Made by a program: the position numbers and the translations under genes
The notes under the pieces: generated by a model
The model's input: the letters and a program-made list of their open reading frames with translations, nothing else
Database searches by the model: none
What the model was told of the DNA's origin: nothing
Assembly (NCBI GenBank): GCA_030066795.1
Contig: JASJAW010000001.1
Location: forward strand, 272,159-336,158
Length of the DNA: 64,000 nucleotides
Source: Dinoroseobacter sp.
GTDB taxonomy: Bacteria > Pseudomonadota > Alphaproteobacteria > Rhodobacterales > Rhodobacteraceae
Direction: 5' to 3'
Shown: positions 39,401-49,470 of the stretch, piece by piece
Layout of the letters: each line of letters begins with the position of its first letter
Numbering within the stretch: the stretch's first letter is position 1

Positions 39401-41353
39401 TCAGCCTGCCTGCTGGTCAGGTGGGGTGGCCTCTTTCGCGAGTTCGGGGATGAGCTGATCAAGGTTAACTACCTGGGTCTGCTTTTCCCCCAGCTTACGT
39501 ACCGTCACGGTCCGGTCTTCTACCTCTTTTCGGCCAACGGCGAGGATGTAGGGAACTTTACCGAGTGAGTGTTCGCGCACTTTGTAGTTGATCTTCTCGT
39601 TGCGAATGTCGGCCTCTGCCCGAAGGCCCGCGGCGGTCAGGGCGGCAACCGCTTCCTGCACATAGCCATCTGCTTCCGACACAATCGAGGCCACCACGAC
39701 CTGTCGTGGGGCCAGCCAAAGCGGAAAGCGACCTGCGAAGTTCTCGATCAGAATTCCCAGGAACCGTTCGAAGGAGCCTAGGATCGCACGGTGCAGCATC
39801 ACAGGGCGGTGTTTCGCACCGTCCTCTCCCACATAGGTCGCATCCAGTCGCTCTGGCAAAACGAAATCTGCTTGAAATGTGCCAAGCTGCCACTCACGGC
39901 CAATCGCGTCGGTCAGTTTGAAATCCAGCTTCGGTCCGTAGAAGGCGCCTTCACCCGGATCGAGTTCAAATTCGTCAGTCACTGTGCGGATCGCCGCCTC
40001 CAGTGCGGCCTCGGCCTTGTCCCAAACCTCGTCCGAGCCCGCCCGGACTTCAGGCCGGGTGGAAAACTTGATGTCGAAGCTCTCGAAGCCGAGATCCTCG
40101 TAGACCGAGCTGAGCATCTTCAAAAACAGTGCTGTTTCCGCTTGGATCTGGTCCTCGGTGCAGAAGATGTGTGCGTCGTCCTGCGTGAAACCGCGCACAC
40201 GCATCAGCCCGTGCAAAGCGCCTGAGGGCTCATAGCGATTACAGGCGCCAAATTCAGCCATGCGCAGAGGCAAATCGCGATATGATTTCAGACCCTGATT
40301 GTAGACCTGCACGTGGCAAGGGCAGTTCATCGGCTTAAGCGCGTTGATTGCTTTTTCGCGGGCGTGTTCCTCGTCCACTTCAACTATGAACATGTTCTCT
40401 TGGTATTTTTCCCAGTGGCCTGAGGCCTCCCACAATTTGCGGTCGACCACCTGCGGCGTGTTCACCTCCACATATCCGAACTGGCGTTGGCGACGCCGCA
40501 TGTAGTCCTGAAGCGTGGTGTACACGGTCCATCCATTGGGGTGCCAAAACACCTGTCCCGGGGCTTCCTCCTGCATATGGAACAGGTTCATCTCGCGTCC
40601 CAGCTTTCGGTGGTCGCGCTTGGCCGCTTCTTCCAGCATGTTGAGGTGCTTGCGCAGGTCGTCGCGGTTCTTGAAGGCCACGCCATAAATTCGCTGCAAC
40701 ATCGACCGGCTGCTGTCGCCGCGCCAGTAGGCGCCTGCAACGCTCATCAGTTTGAAGGCATCCGCGGGCACTTGCCCGGTGTGTTGAAGGTGCGGCCCAC
40801 GGCATAAGTCCTGCCAATCGCCGTGCCAGTACATGCGCAATGGCTCGTCACCTGGGATCGCCTCAATCAACTCTACCTTGTAGGGCTCATTGTTGGCCTC
40901 GTAGTGGGCAATTGCGCGGTCGCGCGCCCAGACTTCGGTGCGTACGCCATCGCGGGCGTTGATGATTTCTTTCATCTTCGCCTCGATCTGGCCGAGGTCT
41001 TCTGGCGTGAATGGCTCGGCCCGATCAAAATCGTAGTAGAACCCATGCTCGATGACCGGGCCAATGGTCACTTTCACGTCGGGCCAGATCGCTTGCACTG
41101 CACGCGCCATGATATGTGCGCAGTCGTGCCGGATCAGTTCCAGCGCTTGTGCATCATCCTTGAGCGTATGAATCGCAATCGACGCATCCTCTTCGATGGG
41201 CCATTGCAGATCCCAATGTGCACCATTCACGGTTGCTGAGATTGCTTTTTTCGACAACGAGTTCGAAATGCCTGCAGCCACCTCGGCAGCGGTTATGCCT
41301 GCATCGAAGGGTTTCGCATTACCATCAGGGAAAGTGAGAGAGATCTGGGCCAT
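39401..41353 (-). CDS. thrS: Threonyl-tRNA synthetase
   Basis: 650 aa; TGS, editing (Hxxx[12 protein letters not shown]) and class II catalytic domains. Confidence 0.97.
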   Translation of the reverse strand: MAQISLTFPDGNAKPFDAGITAAEVAAGISNSLSKKAISATVNGAHWDLQWPIEEDASIAIHTLKDDAQALELIRHDCAHIMARAVQAIWPDVKVTIGPVIEHGFYYDFDRAEPFTPEDLGQIEAKMKEIINARDGVRTEVWARDRAIAHYEANNEPYKVELIEAIPGDEPLRMYWHGDWQDLCRGPHLQHTGQVPADAFKLMSVAGAYWRGDSSRSMLQRIYGVAFKNRDDLRKHLNMLEEAAKRDHRKLGREMNLFHMQEEAPGQVFWHPNGWTVYTTLQDYMRRRQRQFGYVEVNTPQVVDRKLWEASGHWEKYQENMFIVEVDEEHAREKAINALKPMNCPCHVQVYNQGLKSYRDLPLRMAEFGACNRYEPSGALHGLMRVRGFTQDDAHIFCTEDQIQAETALFLKMLSSVYEDLGFESFDIKFSTRPEVRAGSDEVWDKAEAALEAAIRTVTDEFELDPGEGAFYGPKLDFKLTDAIGREWQLGTFQADFVLPERLDATYVGEDGAKHRPVMLHRAILGSFERFLGILIENFAGRFPLWLAPRQVVVASIVSEADGYVQEAVAALTAAGLRAEADIRNEKINYKVREHSLGKVPYILAVGRKEVEDRTVTVRKLGEKQTQVVNLDQLIPELAKEATPPDQQAG

Positions 41354-41518
41354 ATCTTGGCATCCTCGTCAGTTTGGCGCCCACGGAACGCCCGGTTGCG
41401 GGTTATGTGTGGGCTGGAGGTGCCGGTTCCCGCCCAACGTGTCAAGAGGATATACCTGATTGCTTGCGGCGGCGGGCACATCAAACAGATCGAGCGTCAA
41501 AACAGTCCGTGCCAAGGG

Positions 41519-41884
41519 CTACCGAAGGCCGAACTGCCCGCCGACACTATTTCGATAGATCTTTCCACTGGGAACGCTCGTTTTCGGAGGAGATCCCGGT
41601 AAGCGGTACGTTTTCGGTGGGTCGAGTGGATCCACGATCCGCGTGCGTTGCTTATCCGATTTCTTGTAGATCTTGTAGCTGTCAGTTTTCCTGAGACTCT
41701 TAGCGCTATCCGGGTCGATCACCGTGCCGCGGGCGCGGGGGCGGACGGTCGTGGACTTGTCCCAGTCGCGCGCCGATAGATGCGGTCTCTCCGCGAAAGA
41801 GGGAGCCACGTGATCGGCCGAGAGCGCCTCCGAAGCTGCGATTGGCGAAAGTAACACCGTAAACGTGATCAGGTATCTGATCAT
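41519..41884 (-). CDS. Secreted hypothetical protein
   Basis: MIRYLITFTVLLSPIAASEALSADHVAPSFAERPHLSARDWDKSTTV...; signal peptide. Confidence 0.65.
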   Translation of the reverse strand: MIRYLITFTVLLSPIAASEALSADHVAPSFAERPHLSARDWDKSTTVRPRARGTVIDPDSAKSLRKTDSYKIYKKSDKQRTRIVDPLDPPKTYRLPGSPPKTSVPSGKIYRNSVGGQFGLR

Positions 41885-42108
41885 CCTAGCCTCCCGACTA
41901 CGAAGAAATGAGGCGATTTTCAAAGCTCTGGTCCGGATTTTGTATCGGTGCCGACAAACCGCGTAATTACCAGACAGGCTAAGCTGACTTACGCCTGATC
42001 CCAAGCGGCATTTATTGGTCGTGTTACGTCTAACCTCAGAGTACGCACTGTCACGCGGGCTCTGAGGTTAACCTAATACGCAACACACAGTTTGTCAGGG
42101 TCAGGTGT

Positions 42109-42885
42109 CTAGGCAGGGGCGGGCATCGGAAAGCGTGCCGGTTTTCCGGTTTCGAGATAGGTTTTCAATCCTGCCGCAATACGGGACCAGCCATCGGCGA
42201 CTCCTTCGTGGCCCGGCGGGACGTTGTAGTGTTCGATTACCAATCTGCACTGCTGACCTTCTTGGCTGACCAGATAGCGACAGGTGGATGTTTGCTCTTC
42301 ACTGCCGCTGAAGAAGGGCGCAAATCGCATCACAATCTCGGATTTTGGAGTAACGCAAAGTACATGCATGTTCAGCATCAGATTGCCGCTCGGCCCGGTA
42401 TACGCCATGGTTGCTCCTTCCTCACCCAACGATCCCTCGGCTGCGGTTGCGAGGAAATGGTATTTCATCGCTTCTTCTTCATCGACCAGTGCGTGCCAAA
42501 GATGTTTCAGGTCGCAGCGGATAAAGGTCTGCGAGACGAAATCCGGCTTTTTTGAAGTGAAATCGAACATCATTTTGGGTCCTTCGAGTTTTGACTTGAG
42601 TGAAATAATCCCGCGCGCGGCGGGTTTGGCGAGAAACGGATCGATCCAACGGTCAATGACTTCCTGCAATGGAACCGCGTTCAGATAATGGTACTTGAAA
42701 CGGCCTTTCTTGACCGGCACGACGAGTCCGGCTTCCTCCAACAGCTTAAGATGTTTCATTACGCCAAAGCGCGTCATCTCAGCCGTTTCTTCAAGCTCTT
42801 GCAGAGACTGCCCGTCCTTCTTGCGCAGGCTGTCCAGAAGGGCGCGGCGGGTCGGGTCATTGAGGGCCTTAAATATCGAATCCAT
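42109..42885 (-). CDS. ArsR-type HTH fused to SRPBCC/AHSA1-type domain
   Basis: ALNDPTRRALLDSLRKKDGQSLQELEETAEMTRFGVMKHLKLLEEAGLV + C-terminal AHSA1-like domain. Confidence 0.88.
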   Translation of the reverse strand: MDSIFKALNDPTRRALLDSLRKKDGQSLQELEETAEMTRFGVMKHLKLLEEAGLVVPVKKGRFKYHYLNAVPLQEVIDRWIDPFLAKPAARGIISLKSKLEGPKMMFDFTSKKPDFVSQTFIRCDLKHLWHALVDEEEAMKYHFLATAAEGSLGEEGATMAYTGPSGNLMLNMHVLCVTPKSEIVMRFAPFFSGSEEQTSTCRYLVSQEGQQCRLVIEHYNVPPGHEGVADGWSRIAAGLKTYLETGKPARFPMPAPA

Positions 42886-42890
42886 AGCAA

Positions 42891-42912
42891 GACTATATGT
42901 GATTATATAGTC
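42891..42912. promoter_or_regulatory. Palindromic candidate operator upstream of ArsR-SRPBCC gene
   Basis: GACTATA-tgtgatta-TATAGTC followed by CACGTG, 6 bp upstream of the start codon. Confidence 0.5.
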
Positions 42913-43003
42913 ACGTGTCTATATGGTCACCTAATTGCCGTTATTCTTTTGGTATCTGCCAAGCTCTGCGCTCGCGGGGACAAGCTCGTTCAGATACTGT
43001 TTT

Positions 43004-43486
43004 TTAGAAGCGCCCCATGCTCTGCCAGCGTCGGTGCCGTTGTTCCCTGAGCCCTGTGGCCCAACTCCATCTGCTTGTTTTTCTACGATGCTTCTTATGC
43101 GTGCGTTTGGAGTGTTTGTGGGATTTGTGATGCTTTTTGTGATGCTTGATATACGGGATATAGAGCGTCGTCGTGTTGTAAACTGTAGTTTCCCGGACCT
43201 CATGGGCTGGAGCGGTGGGTTCGGGAGGCGGAGCGGGCTCAACCGGGGACGCTGGCGGGACTTGCGGCAATCTCCCCGTAACAACCAGAAGCCGGCTATT
43301 GATGTGAGCTTGTCCCGCGGATGCCACGCCTCCGGCAGTAACAAAGCGGGCCGCGATCCCAGACTGGTTCTGCAGAGAGTGTCCTGTTGTACCGCTGGTT
43401 TCGTCAGCTTGTGCCGACAAAGCAGCAAGTGCTGCTCCAAGTGCCAGACAAACGCATGCGCGCATACCGATACCCATACTGAACAT
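43004..43486 (-). CDS. Secreted protein with His/Lys-rich basic C-terminal segment
   Basis: MFSMGIGMRACVCLALGAALAALSAQADE... then Pro-rich linker and YIKHHKKHHKSHKHSKRTHKKHRRK. Confidence 0.6.
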   Translation of the reverse strand: MFSMGIGMRACVCLALGAALAALSAQADETSGTTGHSLQNQSGIAARFVTAGGVASAGQAHINSRLLVVTGRLPQVPPASPVEPAPPPEPTAPAHEVRETTVYNTTTLYIPYIKHHKKHHKSHKHSKRTHKKHRRKTSRWSWATGLREQRHRRWQSMGRF

Positions 43487-43568
43487 AGTCTGAGCACCAG
43501 TATACATAATCGACACCGGTTTCAGGAAACCACTTTTGTGTGCGCGCCCGCTTCGGGTCGGGCCCCGC

Positions 43569-43754
43569 CTATTTAATCTTTCGGGCGCGAGCGGCGGCCG
43601 CTTTGATTTCTTCCGCGATTTCGTCGGCTTCGTCGGGGTCGAAATCAAGCGGTATTTCCACCCCATCGGCCTCGATATAGATACGCACCATCCCGAGCGT
43701 TGTCGGGCCGATCTGAAGATTGGCAGCGATGTCGCTTTCTTTGTTGATGCTCAT
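43569..43754 (-). CDS. Small conserved protein (DUF6324-like)
   Basis: MSINKESDIAANLQIGPTTLGMVRIYIEADGVEIPLDFDPDEADEIAEEIKAAAARARKIK; good RBS GGAGGCC. Confidence 0.75.
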   Translation of the reverse strand: MSINKESDIAANLQIGPTTLGMVRIYIEADGVEIPLDFDPDEADEIAEEIKAAAARARKIK

Positions 43755-43853
43755 ATTGGCCTCCTGAGATGGGCCTCGCGTGTACTGCGCCCGGCGCGCG
43801 CTTGCAAGAACCTGTTGATGGACAGTGGCGCGTTCTGAAAGGCTCAATTTCGT

Positions 43854-44339
43854 ATGGACGATGTGGTTTTTCGAGATGCGGTTGTGCAGGATATTCCCTG
43901 GCTCGTAGAACGGCACGACGTGCTGTACCGGAGCGAAGCTGGATTTGACGCAACTTTCGCTTTGGTCGTTGGAAAGGTGCTGAAGACGTATTTCGCGCAG
44001 CACGATCCTGAGATAGAGCGCGCGTTTATCCCGGAGACGGACGCAGAGAGACTTGGGAGCCTCTTTGTGACGCGCAGCCAGTTCGAAGACAGTCTGCAAC
44101 TCCGCCTGTTTTGGTTGGAGCCAACATCGCGCGGGAAGGGCCTTGCACAAGAAATGCTTGATTGTGCAATTGACCACGCGCGTTGCGTAGGAGCCCGCGC
44201 GCTGTGCGTGCGCACCTACGATCGCCATGTTGCAGCTTGTCGGCTGTACGCCAGATCTGGGTTCAGATTGACAGACACGCGCGCCGCTCTCGCCTATGGT
44301 CAGCATTTGACAGAACAGTCTTGGCGACTGGAAATGTAG
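43854..44339 (+). CDS. GNAT family N-acetyltransferase
   Basis: LRLFWLEPTSRGKGLAQEMLDCAIDHARCVGARALCVRTYDRHVAACRLYARSGFRLTDTR. Confidence 0.85.
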   Translation: MDDVVFRDAVVQDIPWLVERHDVLYRSEAGFDATFALVVGKVLKTYFAQHDPEIERAFIPETDAERLGSLFVTRSQFEDSLQLRLFWLEPTSRGKGLAQEMLDCAIDHARCVGARALCVRTYDRHVAACRLYARSGFRLTDTRAALAYGQHLTEQSWRLEM

Positions 44340-44410
44340 AGCGTAAAAAGTACTGGCGTGGTGGCCGGATCCCTTGCAATCAATTTGTCTCGGCGATACA
44401 CCCCCGCAGC

Positions 44411-44487
44411 GTGCCGCCTTAGCTCAGTTGGTTAGAGCGCTGGATTGTGGATCCAGAGGTCCCCTGTTCAAGCCAGGGAGGCGGTAC
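44411..44487 (+). tRNA. tRNA-His(GTG)
   Basis: Cloverleaf: TGCCGCC/GGCGGTA acceptor with extra 5' G opposite C73, anticodon arm CTGGATTGTGGATCCAG, T arm CCCTGTTCAAGCCAGGG. Confidence 0.93.
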
Positions 44488-44888
44488 CATTCTCCAAATA
44501 AAAACAGAAGTTTATCAACGCGTTGCGCTTGTTTTGCTAATCCAGTGCTCCGATACTTGAAATCGCCTAAGTCATTGAAAAATATAGTTGGCCAACTGGC
44601 AAGAAACGCGATTTGGGAGACAAAAAGACAATCTGCGCGCGGTTCGGCTCCTGCTTAGGCACACCGTCGAGGATAGCACGGTCGGATAACTTAGCGCCGA
44701 ATGCACTGCCATACCGTGTGCTAAGAAGATTGGACCAATCAGCAAGCGGAAGACTAGTCGTGGCCAGGATCTCGAATAATCTGCCGCAATTCGTGCAAAA
44801 GCCTTGTGGTTCAAGCCCTTGTTTTTCTCTATAGCTTCACTCAGTGGCTCCAGCAGCCTGGTTGATTGTTTTTCATAACAAGGTTCCC

Positions 44889-45530
44889 ATGAAGTATTTT
44901 GTTTTTCACACTTTGATGAACTTGAAAAAGCCCTTCTCCGCAGCGGCGCGAAAACGAAGGGAAAAGGTCTTCATCGACAGGATGAAAGTGCAAGGAGGGG
45001 AGAGAATTATCGACCTCGGCGGCACAGTTGAGTTCTGGAGAGACTTTCCAGTGCCGTTAAACCTTACAATCGTAAATTTGCCCGGCTCGATACCTAAAGA
45101 AATCGTGGCTTCCAAGCATGACGTAACGCTGATCGAAGGAGATGCGTGTGAAGTGGGTTTCGCGTCAGATATGAACTTCGACATCGCGTTTTCGAATAGC
45201 GTTATCGAACACGTCGGAGATGCGAGCTACAGGAAGCGAATGGCAACAGAAGTCCTAAGGCTCGCGCCAAGCTATTGGGTTCAGACACCTTCAATTTGGT
45301 TCCCCATTGAAGCACACTGCAACATGCCCTTTTGGTGGTTCTATCCGCAACGGCTGCAACAGTGGTTCATCTCACGATGGAAAGAGAAGCTACCTGCATG
45401 GACGGAAATGGTTCTGGGGACAACAGTTCTGCGCAAGTCGGAACTTTATGAGTTGTTTCCAGAGTGTAACCTGTGGACCGAATGGAAACTGGGGTTTCCA
45501 AAGAGCTACGTTGCCTACAAGCCGCAATAG
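44889..45530 (+). CDS. Class I SAM-dependent methyltransferase-like protein
   Basis: ERIIDLGGTVEFWRDFP...DIAFSNSVIEHVGDASYRKRMATEVLRLAPSYWVQTP; GTG at 44844 is an alternative start. Confidence 0.8.
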   Translation: MKYFVFHTLMNLKKPFSAAARKRREKVFIDRMKVQGGERIIDLGGTVEFWRDFPVPLNLTIVNLPGSIPKEIVASKHDVTLIEGDACEVGFASDMNFDIAFSNSVIEHVGDASYRKRMATEVLRLAPSYWVQTPSIWFPIEAHCNMPFWWFYPQRLQQWFISRWKEKLPAWTEMVLGTTVLRKSELYELFPECNLWTEWKLGFPKSYVAYKPQ

Positions 45531-45770
45531 TGTCTCGAACTGTCGTTTTGCCGACCACTGTCCAGTCTCAACGTCTTACGGGAGTAAAGGGTGGGCTTGG
45601 TGTGTGGGTGTTTTATGTCTTGAAATAGTAGAAGCCGTTGGCGGAGCGTTGGAATTTGGGGTTTCGCTGCGGCCAGACAGTGATTGGCTGCGCTGTCCGC
45701 AAAGCGGTCTGGCGCCGCTTGGTTCAGGCTAGCGGGACTGCACCAGCCTGAACCTTGCGTGAAGCACCCT

Positions 45771-48485
45771 TTAGATAACGGCGAAATCCTCTTCCTCTTC
45801 CTCTTCGCGACGAGGTTGATCTTCTTCACTTGCCAAGGTCGTCGGTATGACGTTCTCCAACAAGGGGATTTCGACTACATTGAGCGAACTAAGAGCAGCG
45901 GTTTCGGTTGGCTCCTCAGCGTTCGGCGCATTAGATGAAGCCACGGCAGGTTCGTTTTCGTCGTCGTCGCTGCCGCCAAAAATGTTGGAGAAAAAGCCGA
46001 ACAACCGATCAAACAAGCCTGCCAGCCCGCTTTCCTCTTCCTCTTCCTCTTCTTCTTCCGCTAGCGCTTGTGCGGCACTGTCAGACGTAGGTTCAACCTC
46101 TTCTGGCTCGACGGGCGCCTGTGGCTGCGTTGGCTCGGGCACTTCAGGTGCCTGCGTGGTTTCTTCGACTGGTGGCGCCGGAGGCTCCGGAGCTGCAGGA
46201 GCTTCCGGGCCCGCCGATGGTGGCGATAGCGGCGCCTCGGGAAGGATCGGCTGCTCGGCTTCTTCTTCCTCCTCACCAGTTACCGGCTCTGGCGGTTCCT
46301 GAGCCGCAGGAGCTTCCGGGCCCGCCGATGGTGGCGATAGCGGCTCCTCGGGAAGGATCGGCTGCTCGACTTCTTCTTCTTCCTCCTCACCAGTTACCGG
46401 CTCTGGCGGTTCCTGAGCCGCAGGCGGGGGTGACGTAACCGGAGCTTCAGGTTCTTCCTCCGGCTCCTGCGGTGGGAGTGTCTCAGTGGGCTCAATCGGT
46501 TCCGGGGTAGGAGGAGGCGTTACCGGTTGTTGAGGTGCGGGTGGCGTGGTGCCCGGGACATAGTTAAGGAAGTCTGCAAGGGAAAGTTCCGGGCCGTCGT
46601 CGAACCGGAAATTTTCCACTTCCAGCACGAAGTCATTGCCATCTAGACCGACCACGCGCCAGCCGTCGCCATCTTCGGTAATTTCGTAGTCTTCGGGAGT
46701 GCCCGCAAGCACCACGGTATCGTTGCCTTCTCCGCCGTGCAGGCCATCATCGCCGCGGCCGCCTACAAGGATGTCATCACCGCCAGAGCCAATCAGAAAA
46801 TCTTCCTGAACAGTTCCTACCAGTGTTTCGTTACTCTGGTCGCCGAGAATGGTACGACCTTGCAGCGCCTGCTCCCCTGACCGGTCATCATCCCACCAGG
46901 CTTGCTCAGTCTCGTTTCTTTCGAAAGCGTACTCGGAACGTGGGGTGGTATCGTCCAGACTTGCCGTAAGTCCCCAAGAGCCGAATTTGCCTGGTCGGGA
47001 GATTTCCTGAAATTGCATATACGGGCCGTCAGAGATGCTTTTCCAGGCGTCCCAGTTTTCTTCGTACAGCTGCATCATTTCTTCCGACCGCACGAAATCC
47101 TTCATGAATTCGGTCAGAATATCCAAGTCTTTCTTTGGGATATTTGCTGCAAAGCTGTGATGAACATGCTGGCCGCCTTCGTACGAGATCAGGCTCATGC
47201 CAGCTTCTTCTGCGAGGTCAGCTTGCTGTGCCCACAGCAGCATATTGGAAGCCGTACTGGATTTTGTACTGGGATCCGACAGGAGATTGTAGAGAAACTC
47301 ATTGGCGTCGACGCGCGGGTTTTGTATCGCTTCGATAAGCTCAGCGCGCTGCCCACTATTGGTACTAACCTTGCTTCCGAAATAGCTCGTAATAGCGAGG
47401 GCGTCGAATACACTCCTGGGATCCACGAAACCATTCGGATCGCTTTCCTTCCATAATTCGGAGTCAAGCATCCGCCCCGTGAGCCAGGGATTAACCCCCT
47501 GGGCACCCAAGGCTGCTATTAACCGATCGTCCGCTTCTGCGCCAAACTCCTCTTCCCAAATCAGGGCAATTTCTGTTGAGCGCTTTGCGAAGAAATCAAA
47601 TGCTTTCGCTTGGTTTGAATTAAAAACAGCCTTGGCTTGGTCTTCCATCCACTGCTTTTGTCCAAATGCTGAATTCCAAGCCTCGTTCGAGTATTCAACG
47701 GTAGCGATTAGATCAGGGTCCAGATTGTCACGCACGTAGGATGCGAACTCGCGCACGTAATCGTCCGAGGCCATGTGCGGAATCGTAAACCACGGATCTG
47801 TGCCAGTGTGGTTTGCAAGTTCGACCATAACCTCGATGGGGACGCCATTGGTCGACCAGCTGGCATAGTCTGCCGAAACTTCATCAGACCATTCCGACTT
47901 CTTGCTGTTGTTCGTATTCATCCAGTTCATGAAACGCAGCTGGCTGGCATCCTCTACGACATCCAGCCACTCCGGATTGAAGATCGCGCCCGCTTCGTGA
48001 AGTTCGACGTTTTCCTCACGCACCAGGCTAATATCGCGAATATAGTCACCGGTGCCTTGTGGATCTGTCGATAGAAATTCGATAACGATCCTGCTTTCAC
48101 CGCCAAAATCAAATGTGACTTCTCCGTTGCCTTGTTGAACGTTAGAGACGTCGGCGCCGCGTACAGCTATTTGTCCGGTGCCTTCGTATGACAAAACGAA
48201 GGTTCCAGATTGAAACGGAGTAATTCCTGGCTCCAGCTGGAAATCGAAAACTTGTATCAGTTTGGAACTGGAATTCGGTATCTGTGTTGGCCATCCGTTT
48301 TCATCAAGAAACCGATCATTGAGGTCCCTCCAATCTTCTGTCCGGAATTTTCCGGCGAGCTTCATTATATCGATGAATGGCTCGGATACGGACCAATAAT
48401 TAATTGGCTGTGGGTTAAACGCGAGGGTTGGTTTCAGAAGTCCATCTGCAGAAGTGATGGATGATGATTGTATGGGCTGCGCCAT
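45771..48485 (-). CDS. 904-aa putative secreted glycosidase-like protein with RTX repeats and acidic/proline-rich C-terminal region
   Basis: VEYSNEAWNSAF and SYEGGQHVHH (clan GH-A-like Glu motifs); LIGSGGDDILVGGRGDDGLHGGEGNDTVVLAG; no N-terminal signal peptide, consistent with type I secretion. Confidence 0.75.
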   Translation of the reverse strand: MAQPIQSSSITSADGLLKPTLAFNPQPINYWSVSEPFIDIMKLAGKFRTEDWRDLNDRFLDENGWPTQIPNSSSKLIQVFDFQLEPGITPFQSGTFVLSYEGTGQIAVRGADVSNVQQGNGEVTFDFGGESRIVIEFLSTDPQGTGDYIRDISLVREENVELHEAGAIFNPEWLDVVEDASQLRFMNWMNTNNSKKSEWSDEVSADYASWSTNGVPIEVMVELANHTGTDPWFTIPHMASDDYVREFASYVRDNLDPDLIATVEYSNEAWNSAFGQKQWMEDQAKAVFNSNQAKAFDFFAKRSTEIALIWEEEFGAEADDRLIAALGAQGVNPWLTGRMLDSELWKESDPNGFVDPRSVFDALAITSYFGSKVSTNSGQRAELIEAIQNPRVDANEFLYNLLSDPSTKSSTASNMLLWAQQADLAEEAGMSLISYEGGQHVHHSFAANIPKKDLDILTEFMKDFVRSEEMMQLYEENWDAWKSISDGPYMQFQEISRPGKFGSWGLTASLDDTTPRSEYAFERNETEQAWWDDDRSGEQALQGRTILGDQSNETLVGTVQEDFLIGSGGDDILVGGRGDDGLHGGEGNDTVVLAGTPEDYEITEDGDGWRVVGLDGNDFVLEVENFRFDDGPELSLADFLNYVPGTTPPAPQQPVTPPPTPEPIEPTETLPPQEPEEEPEAPVTSPPPAAQEPPEPVTGEEEEEEVEQPILPEEPLSPPSAGPEAPAAQEPPEPVTGEEEEEAEQPILPEAPLSPPSAGPEAPAAPEPPAPPVEETTQAPEVPEPTQPQAPVEPEEVEPTSDSAAQALAEEEEEEEEESGLAGLFDRLFGFFSNIFGGSDDDENEPAVASSNAPNAEEPTETAALSSLNVVEIPLLENVIPTTLASEEDQPRREEEEEEDFAVI
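46201..46424. repeat. Near-identical tandem duplication (about 111-114 bp, 2 copies) inside the 904-aa ORF
   Basis: gcttccgggcccgccgatggtggcgatagcggc[g/t]cctcgggaaggatcggctgctcg... starts at 46201 and again at 46312. Confidence 0.85.
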
Positions 48486-49470
48486 TGGAGGTTCCCCAGA
48501 AGTGCGACCTGTGATGTGATGGAGGCCGCTGTTTGTGTCGATAGGAAACTCTCTGTTTCTAGAGAGTTTTAGACGTAGATGACGCTTTCGTCAGACCACG
48601 GCAGCTTTGTGGCGGGAATGAGTGCAAATAGAGGCACCACTCCTGAAAGAGCGTCTTTGTTTTCGCGTGCTGGTTAGCTGTTCGTTTGTTTCCGCCATTT
48701 CCATTTTCCTACAAAACGTAAGGTTCGGCATTTAGACAGGAAACAAGCCACACTATATTCAGTCGCCGAGCGGATTTAACCGCTCGGCTTTCCACAAGTG
48801 CCAGCCCACAATATTCACAAGAAAATCCGGTGCCCTGCAGTGACGCAGTGACCTACGGAAACTTCTTTGTAAAATAGTGAGTTTATTGACAATCTCTCAT
48901 GACCAAAGTGGTGCACGAGACATAGGTTGTTGTGGTCTGAAAAGCTCCGCGATTTTCCGAGAAGTCTCGGCCTCGCGACATTATAGTTGGTTTTTGCCTG
49001 CTCCGTTTGCTGCCTGCTGCCTTTGTTTGTTTTGTTATGCTGTTAATAAAAGCCATATCCTCGGGATAATAAATAGCCCTCGTAAAGCGTTCGCAGACTC
49101 GGCGATTTCCTGCCGCCACTTGAGTGGTGAGAACCCCCCGTATCCTAAGCCCAGTTCTACGCAGCGCGTGGATGACTCCTCAAAACTCTCTCGAGGACAT
49201 CAGGCCCGGCGCAAATTTTCTAAAGATTCCCGAGGTTGGTTTTTGGCTCTAGGTTGCCCGACTGTGGTTTCAATACGGCTTTTCAACTTCTCATATGGAG
49301 TATTTCCACTTCGGCGGTTATGGGCCGAACCGAGTTTAAAGCTCTCCTTAGTTTTGGTCTCGGCTTGGTAATATGCGCAGCACACGAGCTATTTTTCCAA
49401 GCAGCAGTCTAGAATCAACCCGTTTTCAACCATCCCTGGTTGCCAATTATCCGGGATGCGAGTCGCTCAA

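Noticed and set aside
41354-41500. T-box or thr leader upstream of thrS
   Set aside because: No T-box consensus or Thr-rich leader peptide visible.
46121-46438. Plus-strand ORF with Pro/Ala/Leu-rich repeats
   Set aside because: Arises from the repeated Pro/Glu-coding DNA of the minus-strand RTX gene.
48877-49371. 164-aa plus-strand ORF in the long intergenic region
   Set aside because: Composition (few acidic residues, many Ser/Arg/Cys/Trp) unlike a real protein, no convincing RBS or motif.
44411-49470. Integrated element bounded by tRNA-His att repeats
   Set aside because: No integrase ORF and I could not find a second copy of the tRNA 3' end by eye; kept only as a weak accessory-segment hypothesis.
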